From: Sphingomonas lenta
GTDB taxonomy: Bacteria; Pseudomonadota; Alphaproteobacteria; Sphingomonadales; Sphingomonadaceae
NCBI RefSeq assembly: GCF_002288825.1
Contig: NZ_NSLI01000002.1
Span: 62,001-126,000, forward strand
Reading direction: 5' to 3'
DNA length: 64,000 bases
The notes under the pieces are model-generated. The model was not told the origin of the DNA. It did no database searches and worked only from the letters and a program-made list of their open reading frames with translations. The position numbers were made by a program, and so were the translations under genes. Of the stretch, positions 29,314 through 37,501 are shown one piece after another; the first letter of the stretch is position 1; each line of letters opens with the position of its first letter.

Positions 29314-30315
29314 ATGACGGACACGGCGGTCGGCGGCGAGCAGAGGCCTTTCGTCCGGCCGGACGTGCGCCAGTTCTTGAATTACTTAAACGCCCTGCCT
29401 GGGCCCAAGACGCACGAGCTAGAACCGCCGGCGGCGCGCGCGGTGTACCGGGCGATGAAGGACGTGGCCGACCCGCCGCTCGGCGAGCTGGCGCTGACGC
29501 GCGACTTCACCATCCTGGGCCCGGCTGGCGGTGTTCCCGCGCGGCTGTTTGATGCACGCGAGACGCGGGAGCCGGGGCCGGTCGTGGTGTTCTTCCACGG
29601 CGGCGGATTCGTGATCGGCGACATCGACACGCACGCCAGCCTCTGCGCGGAGATGGCGCGGGTGCTGGGGCTGCCGGTCGTGTCGGTGGACTATCGGCTC
29701 GCGCCCGAGCATCGCTGGCCCGCGGCGCCCGATGATTGCGAGGCGGCGGCGCGCTGGGTGGCCGCCGGCCCGGCCGAGCTCGGGCGCAAGGTGACGAGCC
29801 TGGTGCTGTGCGGCGACTCGGCTGGCGGTACGCTGGCGATCGTGACGGCGATGGCGCTGCGGGATCAGCCCGCGGCGGCGCCGGTGATCGTGCAGGCGCC
29901 GATCTATCCCGCAGCCGATCCGTTGAGCGATCACCCGTCGTTCACTGACTTCTCGGAAGGCTATCTGCTGACGCGCGCGTCGATGGACTGGTTTGCGGAC
30001 GCCTACGCGGCCGACCTCCAGCACATGCGCGGCAATCCGATGGCGGGGTCGCTGAAGGGTCTGCCGCCGGCGGTGGTGATCACCGCCAGCCTCGATCCCT
30101 TACGCGACCAGGGCCGCGCCTACGCCGCGGCGCTGATCCGCGAAGGCGTGCCGGTGACGTATCGCGAGGCGGTGGGGAACATCCACGGCTTCGTGACGCT
30201 GCGAAAGGCGATCCCGTCGAGCGCGGGGGACGTGGCGGGCTACCTGTCGGCGCTCAAGGCGGCGATCGTCGAGGCCGAGGGCGAGCGCGTCATGGCGCAG
30301 GCGGCCGCCGGGTGA
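29314..30315 (+). CDS. Alpha/beta hydrolase, hormone-sensitive-lipase family
   Basis: A 333-residue esterase. The oxyanion-hole motif HGGG (VVVFFHGGGFVIGDID), the nucleophile elbow LCGDSAGGTLAI, the Asp in ITASLDPLRDQG and the His in NIHGFVTL form a complete family IV site. YRLAPEHRWPAAPDDCEAAA is also typical. It probably hydrolyses short acyl esters. Its stop overlaps the GTG of rppH. Confidence 0.92.
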   Translation: MTDTAVGGEQRPFVRPDVRQFLNYLNALPGPKTHELEPPAARAVYRAMKDVADPPLGELALTRDFTILGPAGGVPARLFDARETREPGPVVVFFHGGGFVIGDIDTHASLCAEMARVLGLPVVSVDYRLAPEHRWPAAPDDCEAAARWVAAGPAELGRKVTSLVLCGDSAGGTLAIVTAMALRDQPAAAPVIVQAPIYPAADPLSDHPSFTDFSEGYLLTRASMDWFADAYAADLQHMRGNPMAGSLKGLPPAVVITASLDPLRDQGRAYAAALIREGVPVTYREAVGNIHGFVTLRKAIPSSAGDVAGYLSALKAAIVEAEGERVMAQAAAG

Positions 30316-30800
30316 GCACCGACCCGACCACCCTTCCCTACCGCCCCTGCGCGGGCGTGATGCTGATGAACGCGCAAGGTCAGGTGTTCGTCGGCCAGCG
30401 GGTCGATACCGTGCTGGAGGCATGGCAGATGCCCCAGGGCGGGATCGACCCCGGCGAGGACGCCGAGGAGGCCGCGCGGCGCGAGTTGGGCGAGGAGACG
30501 GGCATCGCCCCAGAGCATCTGGAGCTGGTCGCGCGGGGCGACCGCGAGCTGTTCTACGATATCCCGCCCGAGATGGTCGGCAAGGTCTGGAAGGGTAAGT
30601 GGCGCGGGCAGCGGCAATGGTGGTTCCTGTACCGCTTCACCGGCCGCGACAGCGACGTGCACATCGACACGCCGCACCCCGAGTTCCGCGCCTGGCGCTG
30701 GATCGACGCGGAGGAGCTGCCCGGGTTGGCGGTGCCGTTCAAGCGCGCGCTCTACGAGGACGTGCTCGGCATATTTCGGCCGTATTTGCGGGGCGGCTGA
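30312..30800 (+). CDS. rppH: RNA pyrophosphohydrolase (Nudix)
   Basis: A 162-residue enzyme that removes pyrophosphate from the 5' end of transcripts to trigger decay, or hydrolyses Ap4A/Ap5A. The Nudix box is GGIDPGEDAEEAARRELGEE followed by TGI. WQMPQGGIDPGED and KGKWRGQRQWWFLYRF are hallmarks of RppH. The start is the GTG at 30312 (GTGA overlap with the esterase). Confidence 0.94.
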   Translation: MSTDPTTLPYRPCAGVMLMNAQGQVFVGQRVDTVLEAWQMPQGGIDPGEDAEEAARRELGEETGIAPEHLELVARGDRELFYDIPPEMVGKVWKGKWRGQRQWWFLYRFTGRDSDVHIDTPHPEFRAWRWIDAEELPGLAVPFKRALYEDVLGIFRPYLRGG

Positions 30801-30821
30801 CGGCCCGCTAAGGCCGCCCGC

Positions 30822-32030
30822 ATGGAGGGGCTGACAAGGGCGGAGCGCGACGCGGTGGCGCGGCTAGGCGACGCGCCGATGCTGGACCATGTGCTCGCGT
30901 GGAGCGCGGTCAACAGCGGGACGGGCAACCTCGACGGATTGGCGACTATGGCGGGGCTGCTGACCGACGCCTTTTCGGCGCTGCCGGGCGAGCTGCAGCT
31001 GGTCGAGCCCGCGCCCGCAAGCCGTGTCGAGGCGGACGGGCGCGTCGTGCCGGTCGAGCATGGGCGGCACCTGCTACTGAGCATCCGGCCCCATGCCCCG
31101 GTACGCATGTTGTTCACCGGGCACATGGACACGGTCTATCCGGCCGACCACCCGTTCCAGCAGGTCACGACGCGCGACGACGGAACAGTCAACGGGCCGG
31201 GTACCGCGGATATGAAGGGCGGGCTGGCGGTTATGCTTACAGCGCTCCAGGCCGTCGAGGCGAGCCCGCTCGCCTCGCGGCTCGGATACGAGGTGCTGAT
31301 CAACTCGGACGAGGAGACGGGGTCGCTGTCGTCCGCCTCGCTGATCGCCGAAGCCGCGCAGGGCAAGGTGGCCGCGCTGACCTATGAGCCCGCGCTCGCC
31401 GACGGCACGCTGGCGGGCGCGCGCGGGGGCACGGGCAACTTCTCGCTCGTCGTCGAGGGACGCGCGGCGCATGCCGGGCGCAATCCGGAGGAGGGCCGCA
31501 ACGCGATCGTCGCGGCGGCGGACCTGGCGTTGAGGCTGGCGGCGGCGAAGGGGGACGGGCTGACCGTCAACCCGGCCCGCATCGACGGCGGCGGACCGAA
31601 CAACGTCGTGCCGCCCCATGCGGTGCTGCGCGTGAACTTCCGGCCGGCCGACCACGACGCGATCGACCGCGCCCAGGCGGCGATCGACCGCGCCGTCCTG
31701 GAGGTCGCGCGCGAGCATGATGTGGCAATCCGCGCGCACGGCTCGTTCAATCGCCCGCCCAAGCCGGTGGACGCCGGAGCGGAAGCGCTGTTCGCGCTCG
31801 TCGGCGAGGCCGGGCGCGACTTGGGCTTGAATATCGGCCGCCGCGCGACGGGCGGGGTGTGCGACGGGAACAACATCGCCGCGGCGGGCGTGCCGGTAGT
31901 GGATACAATGGGGGTCAGGGGCGGTGCCATACATTCGGCGGACGAGTTCATGATCGTCGACAGCCTTCCAGAGCGCGCGGCGCTGTCGGCCGTGACGATC
32001 CTACGCATCGCCGAGCGGGGTCGGCCGTGA
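30822..32030 (+). CDS. M20 family metallohydrolase, first gene of the astAB operon
   Basis: A 402-residue di-zinc hydrolase related to glutamate carboxypeptidase (CPG2). Zinc-site motifs are FTGHMDTVYPAD, GTADMKGGLAVML and INSDEETGS, with the dimerisation domain (GRAAHAGRNPEEGRNAI) between. Its stop overlaps the GTG of astA, so it is co-translated with arginine catabolism. A plausible role is removal of the succinyl group from a pathway intermediate, in place of the usual AstE, but this is inferred from position only. Confidence 0.82.
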   Translation: MEGLTRAERDAVARLGDAPMLDHVLAWSAVNSGTGNLDGLATMAGLLTDAFSALPGELQLVEPAPASRVEADGRVVPVEHGRHLLLSIRPHAPVRMLFTGHMDTVYPADHPFQQVTTRDDGTVNGPGTADMKGGLAVMLTALQAVEASPLASRLGYEVLINSDEETGSLSSASLIAEAAQGKVAALTYEPALADGTLAGARGGTGNFSLVVEGRAAHAGRNPEEGRNAIVAAADLALRLAAAKGDGLTVNPARIDGGGPNNVVPPHAVLRVNFRPADHDAIDRAQAAIDRAVLEVAREHDVAIRAHGSFNRPPKPVDAGAEALFALVGEAGRDLGLNIGRRATGGVCDGNNIAAAGVPVVDTMGVRGGAIHSADEFMIVDSLPERAALSAVTILRIAERGRP

Positions 32031-33043
32031 GCCACATCGTCCGCCCCGCCACGCCCGACGACCTCAAGCACCTCTACGAGATGGCGAAGCTGACGGGCGG
32101 CGGCTTCACCAACCTGCCGCCCGACCGCGACGCGCTCCAGGCCAAGCTCGACCGATCGGAAGCCGCCTTCTCGCGCGCCGAGGGGCCGGTCGAGGACGAG
32201 CTGTTCGTGCTCGTGCTTGAGAACCCCGACACCGGCGAGGTGCGCGGCACGTGCCAGGTGTTCACGCAAGTCGGCCAGAAGCACCCTTTCTACAGCTACC
32301 GCCTCGGCACGCTGACGCAGCACAGCCGCGAGCTGTCGCGGACGTTCCGCGCGGAGATGCTGACGCTGACCACCGACCTGGAGGGGTCGAGCGAGGTGGG
32401 CGGGCTGTTTCTTCATCCGCAGGAGCGCGCGGGCGGGCTGGGCATGTTGCTGGCGCGGAGCCGCTACCTGTTCATCCGCACCCACCGCGCGCGCTTCGCC
32501 GACCGCATCCTGGCGGAGCTGCGCGGCGTCATCGATGAGGCGGGCGGGTCGCCGTTCTGGGACGGGCTGGCGGGCCGCTTCTTCGGGATGAATTTCCAGG
32601 ATGCGGACCAGTTCAACGCGATCCACGGGCACCAGTTCATCGCCGACCTGATGCCCAAGCACCCCATCTACACCGCCATGCTGCCCGAGACCGCGCGCGC
32701 CGCGATCGGCCTGCCGCACCCGAGCGGGCGGGCGGCGATGCGGATGCTGGAGCGCGAGGGGTTCCGTTACGAAAATTACGTCGACATCTTCGACGGCGGG
32801 CCGACCATGACCGCGCTGACCGACCAGGTGCGATCCATCCGCGACGCGCGCGAGCACCGGGTGGTGGCGATCGACCGCGACGGCGGCGAGGAGGCGCTGG
32901 TCGCGCGGGGGACGTTGCGCGACTTCCGCTGCACCTGCGGGCTGGTGCGCGAGGCGGGCGACGGGATCGTGCTGTCGCGCGACGCCGCCGCGGCGATCGG
33001 CGCGGAGGAGGACGGGGCCGTGTGGCACGTCGCCCGGTGGTAG
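32027..33043 (+). CDS. astA: Arginine N-succinyltransferase
   Basis: A 338-residue first enzyme of the arginine succinyltransferase pathway (arginine plus succinyl-CoA gives N2-succinylarginine). The family sequence is clear: PATPDDLKHLYEMAKLTGGG, VGGLFLHPQERAGGLGMLLA, and MNFQDADQFNAIHGHQFIAD with LMPKHPIYTAML next. The GTG at 32027 overlaps the previous stop; the frame open upstream is antisense-type noise. It is followed by astB. Confidence 0.95.
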   Translation: MSHIVRPATPDDLKHLYEMAKLTGGGFTNLPPDRDALQAKLDRSEAAFSRAEGPVEDELFVLVLENPDTGEVRGTCQVFTQVGQKHPFYSYRLGTLTQHSRELSRTFRAEMLTLTTDLEGSSEVGGLFLHPQERAGGLGMLLARSRYLFIRTHRARFADRILAELRGVIDEAGGSPFWDGLAGRFFGMNFQDADQFNAIHGHQFIADLMPKHPIYTAMLPETARAAIGLPHPSGRAAMRMLEREGFRYENYVDIFDGGPTMTALTDQVRSIRDAREHRVVAIDRDGGEEALVARGTLRDFRCTCGLVREAGDGIVLSRDAAAAIGAEEDGAVWHVARW

Positions 33044-33059
33044 GGGCCCGGTGGTGAGC

Positions 33060-34310
33060 ATGCGCGAGATCAACTTCGACGGAATCGTTGGTCCCAGCCA
33101 CAACTATGCGGGCTTGAGCCCCGGCAACCTCGCGGCGACGCGCAACGCGGGACACGTGTCGCACCCGCGCGCGGCGGCGCTGCAGGGGCTGGAGAAGATG
33201 CGCGCCAACCTGCGCCTCGGGCTGGCGCAGGGCGTGTTCCTGCCCCAGCCGCGCCCGGACCACGCCTGGCTCGATCGGCTGCACCAGCGCTACGATACCG
33301 CGTCACCGCACCTTAAGGCGCAGGCGCTCTCCGCCTCGCCCATGTGGGCGGCGAACGCGGCGACGGTCAGCCCGGCGGCCGATACGGCGGACGGCAAGTG
33401 CCACCTCACCGTCGCTAACCTCATGACCATGCCGCACCGTAGCCACGAGTGGCCGGACACGCTGCGGCAACTCCGGCTCGCCTTCGCGAGCGGGGCGTTC
33501 GCGGTGCACGGCCCCGTCCCCGCCCCTTTCGGCGACGAGGGTGCCGCCAACCACATGCGCTTCGCGGCCGAGCACGGGCGGGCGGGCGTCGAGGTGTTCG
33601 TCTACGGCGAGCGCGGCGGCCCCTTCCCCGCACGCCAGCACCGCGAGGCGTCGGAAGCGGTCGCGCGCGCGCACCGGCTTGACCCCGCCCGCACGCTGTT
33701 CGTCCAGCAGGCGGAGGTGGCGATCGCCGCGGGTGCGTTCCACAATGACGTGGTCGCGGTCGCGAACGAGCGCGTGCTGTTCGCCCACGAGCTCGCGTTC
33801 GAGCACCGCGACGCCTTCTACGCCGACCTCAGGCGGCTCATGCCCGAGGTCGAGATCGTCGAGGTGCCGGACGCGCGCGTCTCGCTCGCTGACGCGGTGT
33901 CGAGCTACCTGTTCAACGCCCAGCTCGCGACGCTGCCCGACGGCGGCATGGCGCTGATCCTGCCCGGCGAAGCGCGCGCGAACGAACGCGTCTGGACGTG
34001 GCTGCAGGAGCTGGTGGCGGGCAACGGGCCGATCCGCCGGCTGGAGGTGGTCGACGTGCGCGAGTCGATGGCGAACGGCGGCGGTCCCGCCTGCCTGCGC
34101 CTGCGCGTCGTCGCCGATCCCGCGACGGTCGACCCGCGTTTTCTGGTCGACGAGGCCAAGCTCGACCGGATCGCCGAGATCGTGACGGCGCACTGGCCCG
34201 AGGCGATCGAGCCGGGCGCGATCGGCGACCCGGCGCTGATCGCGCAGGTCGAGCAAGCCCGCGCCGAGCTGCTCCGCGCACTCGATCTTGTCGAGTTACT
34301 TGACAGTTAA
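33060..34310 (+). CDS. astB: N-succinylarginine dihydrolase
   Basis: About 416 residues from the ATG at 33060; in-frame GTG codons at 33051 and 33054 are alternatives. It splits succinylarginine to succinylornithine, CO2 and ammonia. Guanidino-group-modifying signatures are present: FDGIVGPSHNYAGLSPGNLA, AFHNDVVAVANERVLF and the catalytic Cys in NGGGPACLRLRVV. astC and astD are not in the window. Confidence 0.95.
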   Translation: MREINFDGIVGPSHNYAGLSPGNLAATRNAGHVSHPRAAALQGLEKMRANLRLGLAQGVFLPQPRPDHAWLDRLHQRYDTASPHLKAQALSASPMWAANAATVSPAADTADGKCHLTVANLMTMPHRSHEWPDTLRQLRLAFASGAFAVHGPVPAPFGDEGAANHMRFAAEHGRAGVEVFVYGERGGPFPARQHREASEAVARAHRLDPARTLFVQQAEVAIAAGAFHNDVVAVANERVLFAHELAFEHRDAFYADLRRLMPEVEIVEVPDARVSLADAVSSYLFNAQLATLPDGGMALILPGEARANERVWTWLQELVAGNGPIRRLEVVDVRESMANGGGPACLRLRVVADPATVDPRFLVDEAKLDRIAEIVTAHWPEAIEPGAIGDPALIAQVEQARAELLRALDLVELLDS

Positions 34311-34376
34311 CCTCGCCCGTTAACGCGCGAACGGCGGAAATCCGGGGTTGGCGCGGGGGTTGCTTAACCTCTCGGC

Positions 34377-34601
34377 ATGTTCCGTCGCGTCGCTCGCCTG
34401 TTTCAGATCAAGACCAAGTTCGAGGCGTTCCTCGTCATCTACGGCCTCGCTACCGGGGCGTGCGAGCGGGGGGTCGGGTATCTGGAGGAATTTCCGGGCG
34501 CGGGCGGCTGGGTGCTGTTCGCGGCCTGCCCGATCGCGGTGTTCATGGCGGGTGCGCGGATCCTGGACTCGATCGAGCGGGAGCGGGCGGAGCTGGGCTG
34601 A
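34377..34601 (+). CDS. Small membrane protein, unknown function
   Basis: 74 residues: a basic N-terminus (MFRRVARLFQIKTKFEAFLV), one or two hydrophobic segments (AGGWVLFAACPIAVFMAGAR) and a charged end IERERAEL. No domain is recognised. The codon pattern and compact start are those of a real gene. It follows astB by 66 bp and precedes a palindromic repeat; any functional tie to arginine catabolism is unproven. Confidence 0.65.
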   Translation: MFRRVARLFQIKTKFEAFLVIYGLATGACERGVGYLEEFPGAGGWVLFAACPIAVFMAGARILDSIERERAELG

Positions 34602-34605
34602 CCTG

Positions 34606-34733
34606 CCCTCTCCCGCTTTCGCGGGAGAGGGACAGCTGCGAAGCAGCAGGGTGAGGGCCTGTTCTGACGTAACAGGGTGCCCTCACCCTGGCGCTAAAGC
34701 GCCTGTCCCTCTCCCGCCAAAGCGGGAGAGGGT
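34606..34733. repeat. Intergenic palindromic element, family A, copy 2
   Basis: Same architecture as 1479-1604: CCCTCTCCCGC hairpins at both ends and the inner pair GGGTGAGGG/CCCTCACCC. It lies between co-directional genes, so it is not only a terminator of convergent units. Confidence 0.85.
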
Positions 34734-34767
34734 TGGAGGAGGGGCGGTCGCGGCGTAGTTGCCCGGT

Positions 34768-35499
34768 ATGACCGACGCCGAACTCGCCCGTTCCATCGCC
34801 GAGGAGGCCGGCCGTCTGCTCCTGGACCTGCGGCGGACGGGCGGGCTCGCGGGCAAGGCGCTGGGTGACGAGGGCGACGCCCGGGCCAACGCGCTGATCC
34901 TGCGCCGGCTCGCCGCGGCGCGGCGCGACGACGCGGTGCTGTCGGAGGAGAGCCACGACGACCAGGCCCGTTGCGCCTGCCCGCGCGTGTGGATCGTCGA
35001 TCCGCTGGACGGCACGCGCGAGTATGCCGAGGGGCGTGACGACTGGGCGGTGCACGTCGCCTTATCGGTGGATCGGCACGCGGCGGCGGGTGCGGTGGCG
35101 CTGCCTGCGACGGATACGACGCTCGTCAGCGGCGAGCCGCGCGTGCCGCACGCCCTCCCCGCCCGGCCGCGCATGGTGGTCAGCCGTTCGCGCCCGCCGG
35201 CGCTCGCGACGCGGGTGGCGGAGGCGATCGGGGCGGAGCTGATCCCGATGGGCTCGGCGGGCGCCAAGGCGATGGCGGTCGTGCGCGGCGAGGCGGACCT
35301 GTACCTGCATGCGGGCGGGCAGCATGAATGGGATAACTGCGCGCCGGTCGCGGTGGCGCGGGCGCATGGCCTGCACGCGAGCCGGGTGGATGGGGCGGAG
35401 CTGGTGTACAACTGCCCGGACCCGCGCTTGCCGGATCTGCTGATCTGCCATCCCGAACTGGCGGAGCGGGTGATCGGGTTGGTGCGGAGTTTATCTTAA
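34768..35499 (+). CDS. cysQ: 3'(2'),5'-bisphosphate nucleotidase, inositol monophosphatase family
   Basis: About 243 residues from the ATG at 34768. Metal-site motifs: LSEES, WIVDPLDGTREYAEGRDDWA and HEWDNCAPVAVARAHG. The REYAEGRDDWAVHVAL stretch is typical of CysQ, which recycles the PAP left by sulfate assimilation, rather than of inositol phosphatase. A TTG at 34759 is a less likely start. Confidence 0.87.
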   Translation: MTDAELARSIAEEAGRLLLDLRRTGGLAGKALGDEGDARANALILRRLAAARRDDAVLSEESHDDQARCACPRVWIVDPLDGTREYAEGRDDWAVHVALSVDRHAAAGAVALPATDTTLVSGEPRVPHALPARPRMVVSRSRPPALATRVAEAIGAELIPMGSAGAKAMAVVRGEADLYLHAGGQHEWDNCAPVAVARAHGLHASRVDGAELVYNCPDPRLPDLLICHPELAERVIGLVRSLS

Positions 35500-35500
35500 T

Positions 35501-35640
35501 CCTCCCCCAGCTTGCTGGGGGAGGGGGACCAGCGAAGCTGGTGGAGGGGCTGGGCGCGTACTGGCGGCGGTCCGCGCCCAGCCCCTCCACCACGCCAGCA
35601 AGCTGGCGCGGTCCCCCTCCCCGAGACAAGCTCGGGGAGG
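35501..35640. repeat. Intergenic palindromic element, family B, copy 2
   Basis: CCTCCCCCAGCTTGCTGGGG at one end and the inverted CCCCGAGACAAGCTCGGGG at the other, with CAGCCCCTCCACCA/TGGTGGAGGGGCTG inside. It is directly between the convergent cysQ and photolyase genes. Confidence 0.85.
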
Positions 35641-35648
35641 ATTTTGGG

Positions 35649-37133
35649 TCAGATGGGCAGCTTCTCGCTCAGATACGGGTCGACCGGCGGCGTCTCCGGC
35701 ACTTGCAGCCTCGGCCCCTCCCGCGCCGCCATCTTCCTGAGCCATTCCGGCCCGCCCGGCCGCTCGCGAATGGAGCGGTCGGTTCGCGTCTGCACCAGCC
35801 CATAGATCGGGTTGTCGCGATAGCCCGGCGCGGCGTCGCCCCAGGCCCAGGCGAGGTTGCCGTAGGTCGACGGGTCGCGCCCGTCCAAGCTCAGCCGGTC
35901 GTTAAGGTAGCACGCGGTCGCCCAGCCGGTCTGCGGGTCGGGCGTCATCGCGATGATGCGCTTGGCCCAGTACATGCGCAGGTTGTTGTGCATCCAGCCG
36001 TCGATCAGATACTGCTTCTGGCACGCGTTCCACGTCTCGTCGCGCGTCTCGCCGTGAACGAGCGCGTCCAATGTCTCGAGCTCGGGCCGTGGGTCGTCGG
36101 CGTGCTTCTCCAACTGTCCTTTCGCCCAGTTCGGCACACGTGCGTAGCTCTCCGGCACGCGCATGGTGCGCGCGCGGTAGTGGAACCACTCGCGCCAGGT
36201 CAGTAGCTCGTCGGCGAACTTTTGCTGCTGGTCCTCGGCCACGTCGGCGGCCTTGATCGCGGCCATGATCTCGCGCGGGCCGACCACGCCGAAATGGAGA
36301 TAGGGCGAGAGCGTGCTCGACCCCTCCGGCCTGGACGCGTTGTTGCGCGCCTCCGCATAGGCCGGCAGCACCTCCTCGGTCAGGCGACGCAGGCGGATCA
36401 GCACCTCGTCGCGCGAGCCCGGCAGCATGGCGCTGGGGTAAAGCGCATGGTCGATGTCGAGCGAGGCGATCAGCGCGTCGAGCTCCGCGTCGGACGCGCC
36501 GCCCAGCCGGTCGGGCTCGTAGGCCAGCGGGCCGTCATAGGGCGCGACCGTCGGCTCTTCGTCGCGCCAGAGGTACCAGGCCTCGCGCGCCTTTTCGTGG
36601 CGGCGGCGGAAGGCGGAGGTGGTGCCGACGCCCTGGTCGAGCGCGGCGGGCGGCACGAGGCAGGCGGCGTTGACGGCGACGACGCCCGTTCCGCTCTTCG
36701 CCGCGACGCGCTCCGCCTGCCATTGCGCGACGAAGGCAGGCTGGTCCTCCAACACGACGGCCGCCGCGTCGGCGGCGAGGCGGTAGACGAGGCCCTTCTC
36801 CCGCTTCGCCGCGCGATCGACATATTGGACGCAGGCGAGGCCGCGCCGCTCGCAGCCGATTGCCAGGTCGCGGCTCGCGCCCAGGATGAAGCGGTGCAGC
36901 CGGTCGGAGGCGAAGGGATAGTCCTCGCGCAGGCCGTGATAGACGAGCACCGGCAGGCCGAGCGCGTTGCCGAGCAGGACGGCCACGTCGATGACCGGAT
37001 TGTCGCGCGCGCGCAGCGCCTGCTGCAGCCAGCACAGGACGTACCAGCCTTCACGGCGGAACGGCGCTTGGTTGAGGCGCCGCACGCGCGGCGCGTCCGT
37101 CCATTCCGTCAGCGTCGGGGGTAGATCGTCCAT
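35649..37133 (-). CDS. phr: Class II CPD photolyase (deoxyribodipyrimidine photolyase)
   Basis: 494 residues from the ATG at 37133, which has GGAGAGGGG upstream. Light-dependent repair of UV-induced cyclobutane pyrimidine dimers using FADH-. The FAD-domain signatures WNACQKQYLIDGWMHNNLRM, YWAKRI and YLNDRLSLDGRDPSTYGNLA are those of class II enzymes. An N-terminal Rossmann domain (VLLGNALGLPVLVYHGLRED) precedes them. It could be described as a cryptochrome/photolyase family member, but repair is most likely. Confidence 0.92.
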   Translation of the reverse strand: MDDLPPTLTEWTDAPRVRRLNQAPFRREGWYVLCWLQQALRARDNPVIDVAVLLGNALGLPVLVYHGLREDYPFASDRLHRFILGASRDLAIGCERRGLACVQYVDRAAKREKGLVYRLAADAAAVVLEDQPAFVAQWQAERVAAKSGTGVVAVNAACLVPPAALDQGVGTTSAFRRRHEKAREAWYLWRDEEPTVAPYDGPLAYEPDRLGGASDAELDALIASLDIDHALYPSAMLPGSRDEVLIRLRRLTEEVLPAYAEARNNASRPEGSSTLSPYLHFGVVGPREIMAAIKAADVAEDQQQKFADELLTWREWFHYRARTMRVPESYARVPNWAKGQLEKHADDPRPELETLDALVHGETRDETWNACQKQYLIDGWMHNNLRMYWAKRIIAMTPDPQTGWATACYLNDRLSLDGRDPSTYGNLAWAWGDAAPGYRDNPIYGLVQTRTDRSIRERPGGPEWLRKMAAREGPRLQVPETPPVDPYLSEKLPI

Positions 37134-37501
37134 GCCCTTGCGCCCCTCTCCGTTCGGCTTTCCCCGGTCGAACGATGCTCGGGCGGCGAGGTTCAACCGC
37201 GCCCTGAGCAGGAGATAGTATCACCTATGATGAAAATTTTCACAATCAGTGATCGAATGCGCATCCTTTTGGCCGGTTCGTACGTATCTACATTGGATCG
37301 CAGCTAAGTGCATGCGATCGCATGAGAAAAGGGTCGCGCATATTGACGTATGTCGTTCGTCCGTCGTTCACTTCCGGGCCGGTTCGGCTCGAACGGCGCT
37401 GCGCGACTTGCTGAATCAGCCACGAACGCGGGTGTCGAGCTCGTGGGCGCGTCCGCGCGCGTGGCGGTCGAACTAAGCCAAGATAGAGGGAGAGTTCCAA
37501 G
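37134..37501. other. 368 bp intergenic region before the protease
   Basis: Holds no gene that I can support. It is noticeably more AT-rich around 37215-37260 (TATGATGAAAATTTTCACAA) than the genome around it, consistent with divergent promoters for the photolyase and the protease. An AGGGAGAG ribosome site sits just before 37502. Confidence 0.5.
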
